Shown: piece after piece, positions 15,886-23,524 of the stretch
Numbering within the stretch: the first letter of the stretch is position 1
How the letters are laid out: the number at the start of each line of letters is the position of its first letter
Source: Amycolatopsis orientalis DSM 43388
GTDB taxonomy: Bacteria; Actinomycetota; Actinomycetes; Mycobacteriales; Pseudonocardiaceae
NCBI RefSeq assembly: GCF_000411975.1
Contig: NZ_ASXG01000005.1
Span: 1-52,188 of the forward strand
Direction: 5' to 3'
DNA: 52,188 nucleotides
Notes under the pieces: generated by a model
What the model saw: only the letters and a program-made list of their open reading frames with translations
Databases searched by the model: none
Told to the model about the DNA's origin: nothing
Program-made: the position numbers and the translations under genes

Positions 15886-17427
15886 TCAGAACCACCACAA
15901 CACACTGAACGCCACCCCTGCGACGACCAGCACCCCAACCCCCGCAGCCACCGCCACTTTCCCCACGCGACGGTCGGCAACCCGTTGCAGCGCAAACATA
16001 ATTAGCGCCGCGACCGGATGCCCGACCAGCTTGAGCACGCCCGGCCCGGGTGCGCCGTTCACGAGGCACAACACGCCCACGACAAGCACGCCGACCGCCA
16101 GGACCGCCATTCCCGCAGCGACTGAGCCGGTGAACCCGCGCCACCACCGTCCACGCGGTTTGCGCTTCGCGGACGCCCCGTAGTGCTCGGGTGCCGCCTT
16201 GGCTAGCGTCTCGCCGCCGGTTTCCTCAGGCGCGGGTGTTTCCTGGACAACCGCGTTCTCCCGGCTGGTGACCGCGTCGTCGGCCGACGCCGAGTCCTGG
16301 ATAACTGCGCTATCACCGAGCGCCGAGTCTTGCGGGCTTCGCGACGGCTGGATTCGGCGGTCTGACACCGGCGGCACCGGGACTGGCGTGGTCGCTGGGC
16401 CGGAGTTCGGTCCGGACAACGTCGCTGGCGACTGCGCCTCTGCTGCCTCGCGCACGGTGCGATTGCTTGCCGCTGAGTCATGGATAACCTCAGCTGTGTG
16501 CCCCGCTGCCGCACCGTCGTTCTCGGGCTGGCGGCGGGTCACGTCGTGGTCCGCGACCGCGCGATCCTCCGTCGCCGCACCGCCATCGATAGCGGAGCCA
16601 CCGTTCGTGCGCGCAGCATCGGCGCGGCCTGCCAGGCGACCAGCAGCCGCATGACCATCCACCGCCGCGCCGCGACCGTCGTCCACACCACCGGCACCTG
16701 CACGACCGTCCCCCGCCGCGCGGGTAGCAGCCACATGACCGTCCACTGCCGCGCCGCTGCCGTCCTCCACACCACCGGCACGCGCATGACCGTCCCCCAC
16801 CGCGCAGGTAGCGGCCGCACGACCATCCACCGCCGCGCCGCGACCGTCGTCCACACCACCGGCACCTGCACGACCGTCCCCCGCCGCGCGGGTAGCAGCC
16901 ACATGACCGTCCACTGCCGCGCCGCTGCCGTCCTCCACAGCACCACCAGCGCGCGCACGACCGTCTCCCACTGCGCGGGTAGCGGCCGCACGACCATCCA
17001 CCGCCGCACTGCCACCGTCGTCCACCGCACCACCGGCACCCGAACGACCGACCCCCGGCGCGCGGGTAGCGGCCGCGCGATCTTGAGCCGCAGCCCCGTT
17101 CGTCGCGCCGCCAGTCACAGTCGCGCTGCCGTTCCGGCCCGCGGCGTCCGCACGACTACGGCTCCCCATCCGACGCTGCTCCCTGTCGTTCCCCACCGCG
17201 GCGAGATCTTTCCCAGCGGCACCGCGAACGTCCCGGGCCTCAGCCCCACGAACGTCGCGATCTTCAGCCGCCACACCACGAACCGCCCCATCACCCGCGG
17301 CACCGCGAACGTCCCGATCTCCGGCCGCCACACCGCGAACCGCCCCGTCAGCACCGCGGCCGCGGACCCGGCCCCGCGCACCACCACTCCGGCCAGGGGT
17401 CGTTTCCTCGATGTCCGGTGCCGCCAC
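15886..17427 (-). CDS. Membrane protein with expanded 28-residue repeats
   Basis: About 513 aa. Residues up to about 390 are Gly/Ala/Asp/Arg-rich low complexity. They include at least five 28-residue repeats (consensus AAVDGHVAATRA.GDGRAGAGG plus VDDGRG), then a more varied acidic stretch. The last 110 residues are folded-looking: a basic KRKPRGRWWRGF turn and three membrane segments (about 415-436, 445-464, 485-505). I do not recognise a named family. The GTG at 17427 is my choice; a TTG at 17472 would overlap the nuclease gene by 11 nt. It lies downstream of that nuclease on the same strand and its stop is 5 nt from the convergent gene end at 15880. The coding sense is supported by the clean C-terminus and uninterrupted frame, not by homology. 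Confidence 0.65.
   Translation of the reverse strand: MAAPDIEETTPGRSGGARGRVRGRGADGAVRGVAAGDRDVRGAAGDGAVRGVAAEDRDVRGAEARDVRGAAGKDLAAVGNDREQRRMGSRSRADAAGRNGSATVTGGATNGAAAQDRAAATRAPGVGRSGAGGAVDDGGSAAVDGRAAATRAVGDGRARAGGAVEDGSGAAVDGHVAATRAAGDGRAGAGGVDDGRGAAVDGRAAATCAVGDGHARAGGVEDGSGAAVDGHVAATRAAGDGRAGAGGVDDGRGAAVDGHAAAGRLAGRADAARTNGGSAIDGGAATEDRAVADHDVTRRQPENDGAAAGHTAEVIHDSAASNRTVREAAEAQSPATLSGPNSGPATTPVPVPPVSDRRIQPSRSPQDSALGDSAVIQDSASADDAVTSRENAVVQETPAPEETGGETLAKAAPEHYGASAKRKPRGRWWRGFTGSVAAGMAVLAVGVLVVGVLCLVNGAPGPGVLKLVGHPVAALIMFALQRVADRRVGKVAVAAGVGVLVVAGVAFSVLWWF
16640..17080 (-). repeat. 84-bp repeats nested in a 168-bp higher-order repeat
   Basis: The segment beginning GTCCACACCACCGGCACCTG occurs at 16681 and again at 16849, a period of 168 bp. 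Each 168-bp block holds two related 84-bp halves. All are in frame with the minus-strand membrane protein and encode its 28-residue repeats. The near identity of the two large blocks points to recent duplication. Confidence 0.85.
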
Positions 17428-17461
17428 GATTCTCGGGTCCAATCCACATCTCGGGAAATCC

Positions 17462-18322
17462 CTACGGCGCAAGCAAATCCCACGGTTGCGCGGCAGGAGC
17501 CGTCTGCTGTCCCGCCACGCAGCTCGGGCGGAAGTCGCACCATGCGCAGCGGCGGTCGGGGCGGGCGGGGAACAACGCGTCTCCGTCGCCGCCTGCGTCC
17601 AGGGTATCTGCTGCCATCCGCAAATCCCCGGCGGTCTCCTCGGCGCGTTCCAGGTGCCGCTTCAAGGTTTCCGGCGTGTGTTCCGCCGCGGCGATCGTTC
17701 CGGACGGCAGGTGGTGCAGCTCGACCTTCGTGCACGGCATCCGCAACGTGCGGCTCGCCGCCACCGCGTACATCGCCAGCGCCTGCGACGCGCGCGCCTC
17801 GTGTTCGTCCGGGGCTCGGCGGCCGGTTTTGTAGTCCACGATCACCAGTTCGCCGCCGCGCTGGTCGATGCGGTCGGCTCGGCCTTCGATGATCATCGTC
17901 GGGCGGCCTCCGGTGGTGCTGACCGGGGCGGAGACCCAGCGTTCCAAGCCGACCGGATCGTCGCTGACGTCGTTGTCCTCCACGTACTCCGCGACCCAGC
18001 CCTTCGCGCGCGCACGGTAGCGCGCGGCCTGGTCGTCGTCGGCGAAACCGGCGTCCTTCCAGTGTTCGGCCACCAGCGCGATCGCGCGCTGCGGCGTCCG
18101 TTTCGCCACCGGCAGGTCGAAAAGCGCCCGCAACGCGTTGTGCACCACCGCACCCAGCGTGCTGTGCGCCCACGGCCCGGTGCGCTGCGGCGTCGGCCGG
18201 TCGAGATACGCCAGCCGGTACCGGCGCGGACAATCGTCAAAGGTGCTCAGCCGCGCCGGCGACACCTTGGTGAGCCGCTGCGGTTGCTCGACGCCGAAGT
18301 CGAACCCCAGCTGTTCTTTCAC
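17462..18322 (-). CDS. RecB-family PD-(D/E)XK nuclease with likely iron-sulfur cluster
   Basis: A 286-aa nuclease-type protein. The active-site pattern is seen in EGRADRID followed by ELVIVDYKTGR (about 150-175), which gives the D...(D/E)xK arrangement. One cysteine lies near the start (TFDDCPRRYRL, about 31) and three near the end (RRCAWCDFRPSC, C-x2-C-x5-C). This spacing matches the 4Fe-4S cluster of Cas4/AddB-type nucleases. It lacks a helicase domain. The GTG at 18322 follows GGAAGGGGGCGG. No cas gene or repeat array is near, so I read it as a DNA-repair type exonuclease, not CRISPR adaptation. Confidence 0.87.
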   Translation of the reverse strand: MKEQLGFDFGVEQPQRLTKVSPARLSTFDDCPRRYRLAYLDRPTPQRTGPWAHSTLGAVVHNALRALFDLPVAKRTPQRAIALVAEHWKDAGFADDDQAARYRARAKGWVAEYVEDNDVSDDPVGLERWVSAPVSTTGGRPTMIIEGRADRIDQRGGELVIVDYKTGRRAPDEHEARASQALAMYAVAASRTLRMPCTKVELHHLPSGTIAAAEHTPETLKRHLERAEETAGDLRMAADTLDAGGDGDALFPARPDRRCAWCDFRPSCVAGQQTAPAAQPWDLLAP

Positions 18323-18388
18323 GCCGCCCCCTTCCGTCGACGCCCACGCTACGCACCCCCACCGACACTTTCCGGCGCGGGCCGTCGG

Positions 18389-19021
18389 CTAACCGGCGCC
18401 GGCGATGAAGCCCTGCACCGAATTCGCGACCAGCTCGACCGCGATCGCGGCCAGCAGCAGACCGGCGATCTTGGCCAGGAGCGTGATGCCGCTTTCCTTG
18501 ATCAGCCGGATGACCACGCCGGAGAACCGCATGCAGGTGTACAGCACGAAATGCACGGTCACGATCGCCAGCGCCAGCGCGATGTAGGCGCCGAGGTGAC
18601 CGTCGGCCTGCCGGACGAACACGATGGTCGCCGCGATCGCACCCGGACCGGCCAGCAAGGGCGTGCCGAGCGGGACGAGGGCGACGTTGACATCCTCGGC
18701 CGCTTCGGGTTCGTTGCTGCCCGCGTTGCCGGTGAGCAGTTGCAACGCGATCAGCAACAGCAGCAGACCGCCCGCGCCCTGCAACGCCGGGATGCCGATG
18801 CCCAGATACGCCAGGATCGCCTGCCCGGCCACCGCGAACAGCGAGATGACCAGCAACGACACCAGCACCGCCTGCCGCGCGGCCTTTACCCGCGTCGCCA
18901 TCGGTTTGCGGCCGACCAGGCTCAGGAACACCGGCACCGTGCCCGGCGGGTCCATGATCACGACGAGGGTGATCGTCGCGCTCATGAAGAGCTTGGCGTC
19001 GAAGAAATCCGAGACGGCCAT
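18389..19021 (-). CDS. MarC-family integral membrane protein
   Basis: A 210-aa protein with six predicted membrane segments and the MarC-family opening with MDPPGTVPVFLSL near 23-35. The repeated half, with GTPLLAGPGAIAATIVF near 117-133, is also typical. Despite the old multiple-antibiotic-resistance label, the transport role of MarC proteins is not known. The ATG comes one nt after the TGA of the PHP gene, so both are translated from one message. Confidence 0.9.
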   Translation of the reverse strand: MAVSDFFDAKLFMSATITLVVIMDPPGTVPVFLSLVGRKPMATRVKAARQAVLVSLLVISLFAVAGQAILAYLGIGIPALQGAGGLLLLLIALQLLTGNAGSNEPEAAEDVNVALVPLGTPLLAGPGAIAATIVFVRQADGHLGAYIALALAIVTVHFVLYTCMRFSGVVIRLIKESGITLLAKIAGLLLAAIAVELVANSVQGFIAGAG

Positions 19022-19022
19022 C

Positions 19023-19886
19023 TCAGCCCTTCACCACTTGGAAGCCGGTCGCCCGCCCCACCAATTCCTCCAGCTGGTCCGGTTCGGTCGTTTCCTGGCC
19101 GAGTCCGATGGTCTTGTTCGTGCCGTGGTAGTCGCTCGACCCGGTGCGGATCAGGCCCAGCTCGTCGGCCAGTTCGCGGGTGCGCGCCCGGGTGGCCGGA
19201 TCGTGGTTGGGATGATCGACCTCGACGCCGGTCAGTCCGCGGGCGGCCAGGTCGCGCAGCGTGTCCTCGCTGATCGTCGCGCCGCGGCTGAACGCGAAGG
19301 GGTGCGCGATCACGGTGACCCCGCCGGCGGCGGTGACCATGTCGATCGCGTCCTCGACCGGAGTGTCCCGGCGCGCGACGTAGTAGCCGCGGCGGCTGTG
19401 CAGATAGTCGGCGAACGCCTCGTCGACGGAGCTGACCAGCCCGGCCCGGACGAGCGCCTGCGCGAGGTGCGGCCGTCCCGCGGGCGAGTCCTCCGGCAGC
19501 AGGCTCAGGATTTCGTCGGCGTCGACGGGAAGGCCGTCGGCGGCCATCCGCTCGGCCATCCGCCGCAACCGGGTGCGCCGTTCGACGCGCAGCCGCGTCT
19601 GTTCCGCGACGATCGCGGGCGCGGCCGGGTCGAAAAGATACGCGAGCAGGTGCACGCTGATCTCGTAGCCGGTGTCCGGGTCGATCGAGACCGTCGACAG
19701 TTCCGCGCCCGGCACCAGCGTCATCCCGGCGGGCAGAGCCGCGGCGGCCGGTTCCCAGCCCGCGGTGGTGTCGTGGTCGGTGATCGCGACGACGTCGAGA
19801 CCGGCACGCGCGGCAGCGCCGACAAGCTCGGCAGGGCTGTCGGTACCGTCGGAGGCCGTGGAGTGGGCGTGCAGGTCGATGCGCAT
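19023..19886 (-). CDS. PHP-domain phosphoesterase
   Basis: A 287-aa PHP protein with the metal motifs in order: HAHSTASDG (7-15), ITDHDT (about 38), GAELS (about 62), VIAHPFAF (about 200) and SSDYHG (about 255). Members hydrolyse phosphate esters such as 3',5'-nucleoside bisphosphates or nucleic acid ends; the TrpH/YciV branch is the closest in layout. I choose the ATG at 19886 because GAGAATGG precedes it; an ATG three codons upstream (19895) is possible. MarC follows immediately. Confidence 0.9.
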   Translation of the reverse strand: MRIDLHAHSTASDGTDSPAELVGAAARAGLDVVAITDHDTTAGWEPAAAALPAGMTLVPGAELSTVSIDPDTGYEISVHLLAYLFDPAAPAIVAEQTRLRVERRTRLRRMAERMAADGLPVDADEILSLLPEDSPAGRPHLAQALVRAGLVSSVDEAFADYLHSRRGYYVARRDTPVEDAIDMVTAAGGVTVIAHPFAFSRGATISEDTLRDLAARGLTGVEVDHPNHDPATRARTRELADELGLIRTGSSDYHGTNKTIGLGQETTEPDQLEELVGRATGFQVVKG

Positions 19887-19951
19887 CGAAACCATTCTCG
19901 ACGATGCGCTGCGTCACCTCGGCGCCGGGACCAGTGCCGACGCGCTCGAGG

Positions 19952-20512
19952 TCAGCCGACCGGCTTCTTGCCCCGCGCCGCCCGCTGCGCCTTGATCATC
20001 GAGAATCGTTCGGCCTGCTTCTGCTTGTCGCCGAACACGAGCTCGGAGATCGTGTCGTAGAACTCCTCGGGCCGCGGCAGGTAGTCGATCCGGTTCAGCG
20101 CCTGGATCTGCCCGGCCGATTCGACGACCATCGTGCCGTAGCCCAGCATCCGGCCCCAGGCCGAACGCTGGTAGGTGAGGTCGGTGACCTTGCTGATCGG
20201 CATCATCAGCACCTTGGTGGTGAAGACACCGGTGGTCATCACGAACCGTTTGTCGGTGACGACCAGCCGTTCGACCCACCACTCGATGATCACGTAGGCG
20301 AACCGCAGCACCACCGCCAGCGCGACGTACCAGAGGATGTTCTGCACCACCCACAGCGAGGGCGGCAGCAGGTACGACACCAGCACGCACACGATCAGCA
20401 GCGCGGCTGCCTCGAACGTGTCCCAGAGGAGCACCGCCCAGTGGCGGCGGATCCGGATGACCCGCCGCTCGGTGTCGAGGAGGTACTCGTCAGGGTCGCG
20501 TGGCGCGAACAT
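19952..20512 (-). CDS. PH-domain (bPH2/YdbT-type) membrane protein
   Basis: A 186-aa protein with two membrane segments (about 28-48 and 55-77) followed by a bacterial PH-like domain: WVERLVVTDKRFVMTTGVF, a KVLMMPISKVTDLTY strand pair and GYGTMVVESAGQ. This layout is common in actinobacterial membrane proteins of unknown job. The end is basic (QRAARGKK). A ribosome site is weak. It lies upstream of the PHP-MarC pair with a gap of about 65 bp. Confidence 0.87.
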   Translation of the reverse strand: MFAPRDPDEYLLDTERRVIRIRRHWAVLLWDTFEAAALLIVCVLVSYLLPPSLWVVQNILWYVALAVVLRFAYVIIEWWVERLVVTDKRFVMTTGVFTTKVLMMPISKVTDLTYQRSAWGRMLGYGTMVVESAGQIQALNRIDYLPRPEEFYDTISELVFGDKQKQAERFSMIKAQRAARGKKPVG

Positions 20513-20534
20513 GGTCCGAGGGTATCCCCTGTCG

Positions 20535-20720
20535 TCAGTGGAAGACGTTGCTGACGAACGTGATCACCGATTCGGCCGAGCTGCGGAGGAAGTCGATAAT
20601 GTTGCTGACAAGTCCCGCAGCATGTCCCGGCTGGGCGATCACGAAGAACAGCACCAACGCGATACCCACGAGTCCCGCAAGCTTCTTCGCGTTCACAGCG
20701 ATCAATCCCGTCTCTTCCAT
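20535..20720 (-). CDS. Small membrane protein, 61 aa
   Basis: A 61-residue protein: a short polar start, one clear hydrophobic segment at about 15-36 with an AQPGHAAG end that could be a signal-peptidase site, then an amphipathic helix (SNIIDFLRSSAESVITFVSN). It could be a single-pass or a secreted small protein. I do not recognise a named family. The ATG at 20720 has GGGTG upstream. It lies 22 bp ahead of the PH-domain gene on the same strand. Confidence 0.6.
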   Translation of the reverse strand: MEETGLIAVNAKKLAGLVGIALVLFFVIAQPGHAAGLVSNIIDFLRSSAESVITFVSNVFH

Positions 20721-20762
20721 GACACCCGGAAAACTGACTTTCTACGTTGTACCGCACTGACC

Positions 20763-20794
20763 ACCCACGCGGGAGGAAAGTCCCGCGCATGGGT
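20763..20794. other. Hairpin upstream of the 61-aa protein and Nudix genes
   Basis: CGCGGGA (20768-20774) pairs with TCCCGCG (20781-20787). ACCCA (20763-20767) and TGGGT (20790-20794) extend the stem past a two-base bulge. It lies in the 167-bp gap between divergent genes, so it may shape the leader of the minus-strand gene or act on the promoters. Confidence 0.5.
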
Positions 20795-20875
20795 CAGCCG
20801 GCCGCTCGAAGTGTACCGTACGGCTACTCTCCGTGTACAGCTTCCCGGAAGCTAGGGGGTGCGGCCGGGGTCGGC

Positions 20876-20881
20876 TACCGT
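20876..20881 (+). promoter_or_regulatory. -10 box for leaderless Nudix gene
   Basis: TACCGT ends 6 nt before the ATG at 20888, and no ribosome site is present. Confidence 0.4.
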
Positions 20882-20887
20882 CGCGGC

Positions 20888-21289
20888 ATGGACGGCCTCG
20901 AGCGCTGCGTCGGCGGCATTGTGTTCGACGACCAGGGCAGACTCCTGCTCATCCAGCGTGCGAACGAGCCGGGAAAAGGACAGTGGTCACTGCCCGGCGG
21001 GCGAGTGGAACCGGGCGAAACGGACCACGAGGCCGTGATCCGCGAACTTCGCGAGGAGACCGGACTGGACGTGAGACCGCACACACTGGCCGGCTCGGTC
21101 CGCCGCGGCCGCTACGACATCCACGACTACGAATGCACGTGGATCGGCGGAATCCTCACCGCGGGCGACGACGCCTCCGACGCACAGTGGGTCGACTCGG
21201 CCGAACTGGTCGCTCTGGACGAAGCCGGCCACCTGACGGACCAGCTCTTCGTAACCCTGCGTGATTGGAATGAGCTGCCGACCGCGTAA
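20888..21289 (+). CDS. Nudix hydrolase
   Basis: A 133-aa Nudix protein. The Nudix box G(x5)E(x7)REUxEExGU is complete: GRVEPGETDHEAVIRELREE then TGL (about 37-60). Such enzymes cleave nucleoside diphosphates linked to another group. The short single-domain form near MutT/ADP-ribose types does not fix the substrate. The ATG at 20888 is 6 nt after a TACCGT box with no ribosome site, so it is probably leaderless. It stands alone on the plus strand. Confidence 0.92.
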   Translation: MDGLERCVGGIVFDDQGRLLLIQRANEPGKGQWSLPGGRVEPGETDHEAVIRELREETGLDVRPHTLAGSVRRGRYDIHDYECTWIGGILTAGDDASDAQWVDSAELVALDEAGHLTDQLFVTLRDWNELPTA

Positions 21290-21546
21290 CCCGGAGCGGT
21301 CATTTCCGCATTGCCTCGGGCGGCGTCCGCGATTCGGAACGGATTGCGGAGTTGGCGGAAAGTTTCCCCGCGGTTCAGTTATCCGCGATGAGCACGGAAA
21401 ATGCGCGGAACGCGTATTCGATATTGCCGGACTCGCATCAGTAGCGCAGACCCGGCCCCTGCGGTGCAGTGTGACTGATGGGGTGAATGTGACACAGGTT
21501 ACTCAGGGTGCCGAGGGATGACGAGTGGATTGGCCGGCCTGGCCGC
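21290..21546. other. Intergenic region between Nudix and DUF2332 genes
   Basis: This 257-bp gap between convergent genes is less GC-rich than its surroundings. It shows two TGTGAC copies about 19 bp apart (near 21470 and 21489). No gene, repeat copy or strong terminator is supported. Confidence 0.4.
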
Positions 21547-22665
21547 TCACGCGAGCCAGGTCATCCGCTGCCCGTGCGGTGCCGTCCGGGCCACCGCGCG
21601 GGCCTCGGGCTTCCCGTCCACCCAGCTCGTCAGCCCCAGCACCGCCATCGCGGGCTCGCCCGGGGCCGCCTCGGCCGAGGACAGGTCGTCCCGGCCGGGC
21701 AGAACCGCTTCCAGCCCGGCCCGGTAGAACTCCTGGCTCACCCACCACACCGGCCGGGACGAGGACAACCGCGCCAGTTCGGCCACGAAATCCGCCCGCC
21801 GGTCCCCGAGATACGCCAGCGCGTGGCTCGTCAGCACCACCAACGGCAGTTCCGCGGGCAGCCGGGCGGCCGCCGAGGCCAGGTCGTCCACCGCGTCCCC
21901 GGCGATCAGCTCCGGCACGTGCTTCCGCTGTTCCGCGGCGGCTGTGCGCAGCAGCCGGATCCGGTCGACCTGGTCGGCCCAGACGCACGCCTCCAGCCAG
22001 GCCAGCTCGTCCTCGTCCGACAGGTCCACCGGAGCCCGGTCCAGACCCGCGCGGGCCGCCACCGCGACCTTCTTGGGCAGCTTGGGCAGCCGAGCGCCCG
22101 ACGCGACATCGATCGAGCAATGCAGCCCGACCGCGGCCTTCGCCGGACCGGCCGCGAGCTGCTCCCCGCCGTCGCATTGGTAGCGGTAGCCGAACCGGTC
22201 GAGCCCCAGCAGCAATCCCGCGCTGCAGCCGACCTCGAGCAGCGCGATCTTGCCGCCCGCTTCCTTCGCCGCTGCCGCGACCGCCGGATACAGCAGCGCG
22301 GCGCGGCGCACCTCGTTCGTCTGCGTGTAGCGAGTCGAGATGAGCTCGCGGGCCTGGTCCGCGCGCTCCAGCAGGAAGGAACGGAACAACGGCCAGGTCT
22401 CGCCGTCGACGCCGTCGAAGCCGCCGACCGACGGGTAGTACCGCGACAGCGGGTGGATCGGATCCGCCTGCACCAGCCGGTGCGCCGTGGCGAACAGCAA
22501 GGTGCCGCGCGCTTCGCCGTCGCGGGCGTCGGTCAGCAGCGCGGCGACGTCGTCGTCCTCGGCCGCGTGCGTGGCGAGGTGGTCATACAGCGGCGAAACG
22601 CCGCGCGCCTCCACCTCGGCGAACAGGCGCAACCGGCGCTTGATCTCTTCCAGGGCAATGGCCAC
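21547..22665 (-). CDS. DUF2332 protein
   Basis: A 372-aa protein that fits the DUF2332 family. The N-terminal half is helical (HPLSRYYPSVGGFDGVDG near 85-102). The middle has ALLEVGCSAGLLLGLDRF (about 165-182), which resembles the SAM-binding loop of methyltransferases, and a later PLVVLTSHALAYL strand follows. An S-adenosylmethionine-dependent role is therefore possible but unproven. The GTG at 22665 follows GAGGAGCACGG, which decides the start over the much longer reading frame. The MaoC gene upstream ends 26 nt away on the same strand. Confidence 0.85.
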   Translation of the reverse strand: MAIALEEIKRRLRLFAEVEARGVSPLYDHLATHAAEDDDVAALLTDARDGEARGTLLFATAHRLVQADPIHPLSRYYPSVGGFDGVDGETWPLFRSFLLERADQARELISTRYTQTNEVRRAALLYPAVAAAAKEAGGKIALLEVGCSAGLLLGLDRFGYRYQCDGGEQLAAGPAKAAVGLHCSIDVASGARLPKLPKKVAVAARAGLDRAPVDLSDEDELAWLEACVWADQVDRIRLLRTAAAEQRKHVPELIAGDAVDDLASAAARLPAELPLVVLTSHALAYLGDRRADFVAELARLSSSRPVWWVSQEFYRAGLEAVLPGRDDLSSAEAAPGEPAMAVLGLTSWVDGKPEARAVARTAPHGQRMTWLA

Positions 22666-22691
22666 CCGTGCTCCTCTTCGCGGCGGATCGA

Positions 22692-23195
22692 TCACTCGTG
22701 CGGCGTCGGACGGCCGGGCTGCTCCCCGCCGCGGGTGTCCCCGTAGGACCGCTTCGGCACCATCACTTTGCGCCGGAAAATGCACACGATGGTGCCGTCC
22801 TGTTTGTACCCGCGCGTCTCGACGTACACCACTCCCCGGTCGTCCTTGGACTTCGACGGGGTCTTGTCGAGCACCTCGGTCTCGCCGTAGATCGTGTCGC
22901 CGTGGAACGTCGGCTTGACGTGCTTGAGCGATTCGACCTCGAGGTTCGCGATGGCCTTGCCGGACACGTCGGGCACCGACATGCCGAGCAGCAGCGAGTA
23001 GATGTAGTTGCCGACCACGACGTTCTTGCCGAAATCGGTCGTCTCGCCCGCGTAGTGCGCGTCCAGGTGCAGCGGGTGGTGGTTCATCGTGAGCAAGCAG
23101 AAGAGATGGTCGTCGTATTCGGTGACGGTCTTGCCGGGCCAGTGCTTGTAGACCGCGCCGACCTCGAACTCCTCGTAATACCGGCCGAATTGCAC
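22692..23195 (-). CDS. MaoC-family hydratase
   Basis: A 167-aa single hot-dog protein of the MaoC type. The hydratase signature is seen in LLTMNHHPLHLDAHYA (about 34-49) with the D...H pair, and the GNYIYSLLLGM and TFHGDTIYGETEVL strands follow. It probably hydrates an enoyl-CoA or mesaconyl-type thioester. The GTG at 23195 has a perfect AGGAGG 7 nt upstream. It heads a two-gene run with the DUF2332 gene. Confidence 0.9.
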   Translation of the reverse strand: MQFGRYYEEFEVGAVYKHWPGKTVTEYDDHLFCLLTMNHHPLHLDAHYAGETTDFGKNVVVGNYIYSLLLGMSVPDVSGKAIANLEVESLKHVKPTFHGDTIYGETEVLDKTPSKSKDDRGVVYVETRGYKQDGTIVCIFRRKVMVPKRSYGDTRGGEQPGRPTPHE

Positions 23196-23352
23196 GCTTG
23201 CGCCTCCTGTCCGGGTAACACCTGCCGAACCAGGTGCGACACGTATCCGTGGTGAGGAGTACCCTCGACCATCGGTGATCGCGCGTCAACGCGACCCCCG
23301 CCACGTCGCACGCCTGCGCGTGCCCCGGCCGAAAGGAGGTGAGGAACCGCTC

Positions 23353-23430
23353 ATGAGCAGTGGTGATAGTCCGCTCCCTAGTAGTACGTGCGTTCCCGCC
23401 TCGCCAGCCGGCCGTTTTCCCTCCTGGTAG
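23353..23430 (+). CDS. Leader ORF upstream of corA, 25 aa
   Basis: The ATG at 23353 follows GAAAGGAGGTGAGG, close to the full anti-Shine-Dalgarno complement and the strongest ribosome site I see in this window. The frame reads 25 codons (MSSGDSPLPSSTCVPASPAG then RFPSW) and stops at 23430, 94 nt before corA. It has five prolines. Proline-rich leader peptides control some magnesium transporter genes elsewhere by stalling the ribosome. Here that is an analogy only. Confidence 0.5.
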   Translation: MSSGDSPLPSSTCVPASPAGRFPSW

Positions 23431-23524
23431 GCCCGCGTCCGGGAACTCACGGTGCCGCCGGACGGACACCGCAGTCCGCCTGGCCGTCGTCTTCGTGCTT
23501 CACGACGTCTGCCCAGGAGAACCC
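23431..23524 (+). promoter_or_regulatory. Alternative hairpins in the corA leader
   Basis: CGTCCGG (23436-23442) pairs with CCGGACG (23458-23464). The second arm overlaps CGGAC (23459-23463), which can instead pair with GTCCG (23474-23478). The two folds exclude each other, as in an attenuator or translation switch. They lie between a strongly initiated leader ORF and the corA ribosome site CAGGAGAACCC. Confidence 0.4.

Noticed and set aside
16640..17080. CRISPR or minisatellite unrelated to coding
   Set aside because: Periods of 84 and 168 bp keep the reading frame of the membrane protein and there are no unique spacers.
17462..18322. Cas4 of a CRISPR system
   Set aside because: No repeats, cas1 or cas2 nearby; the gene sits among housekeeping-type genes.
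21261..21521. 86-codon frame after the Nudix gene
   Set aside because: Overlaps the Nudix end in another frame, lacks a ribosome site and shows no recognisable content.
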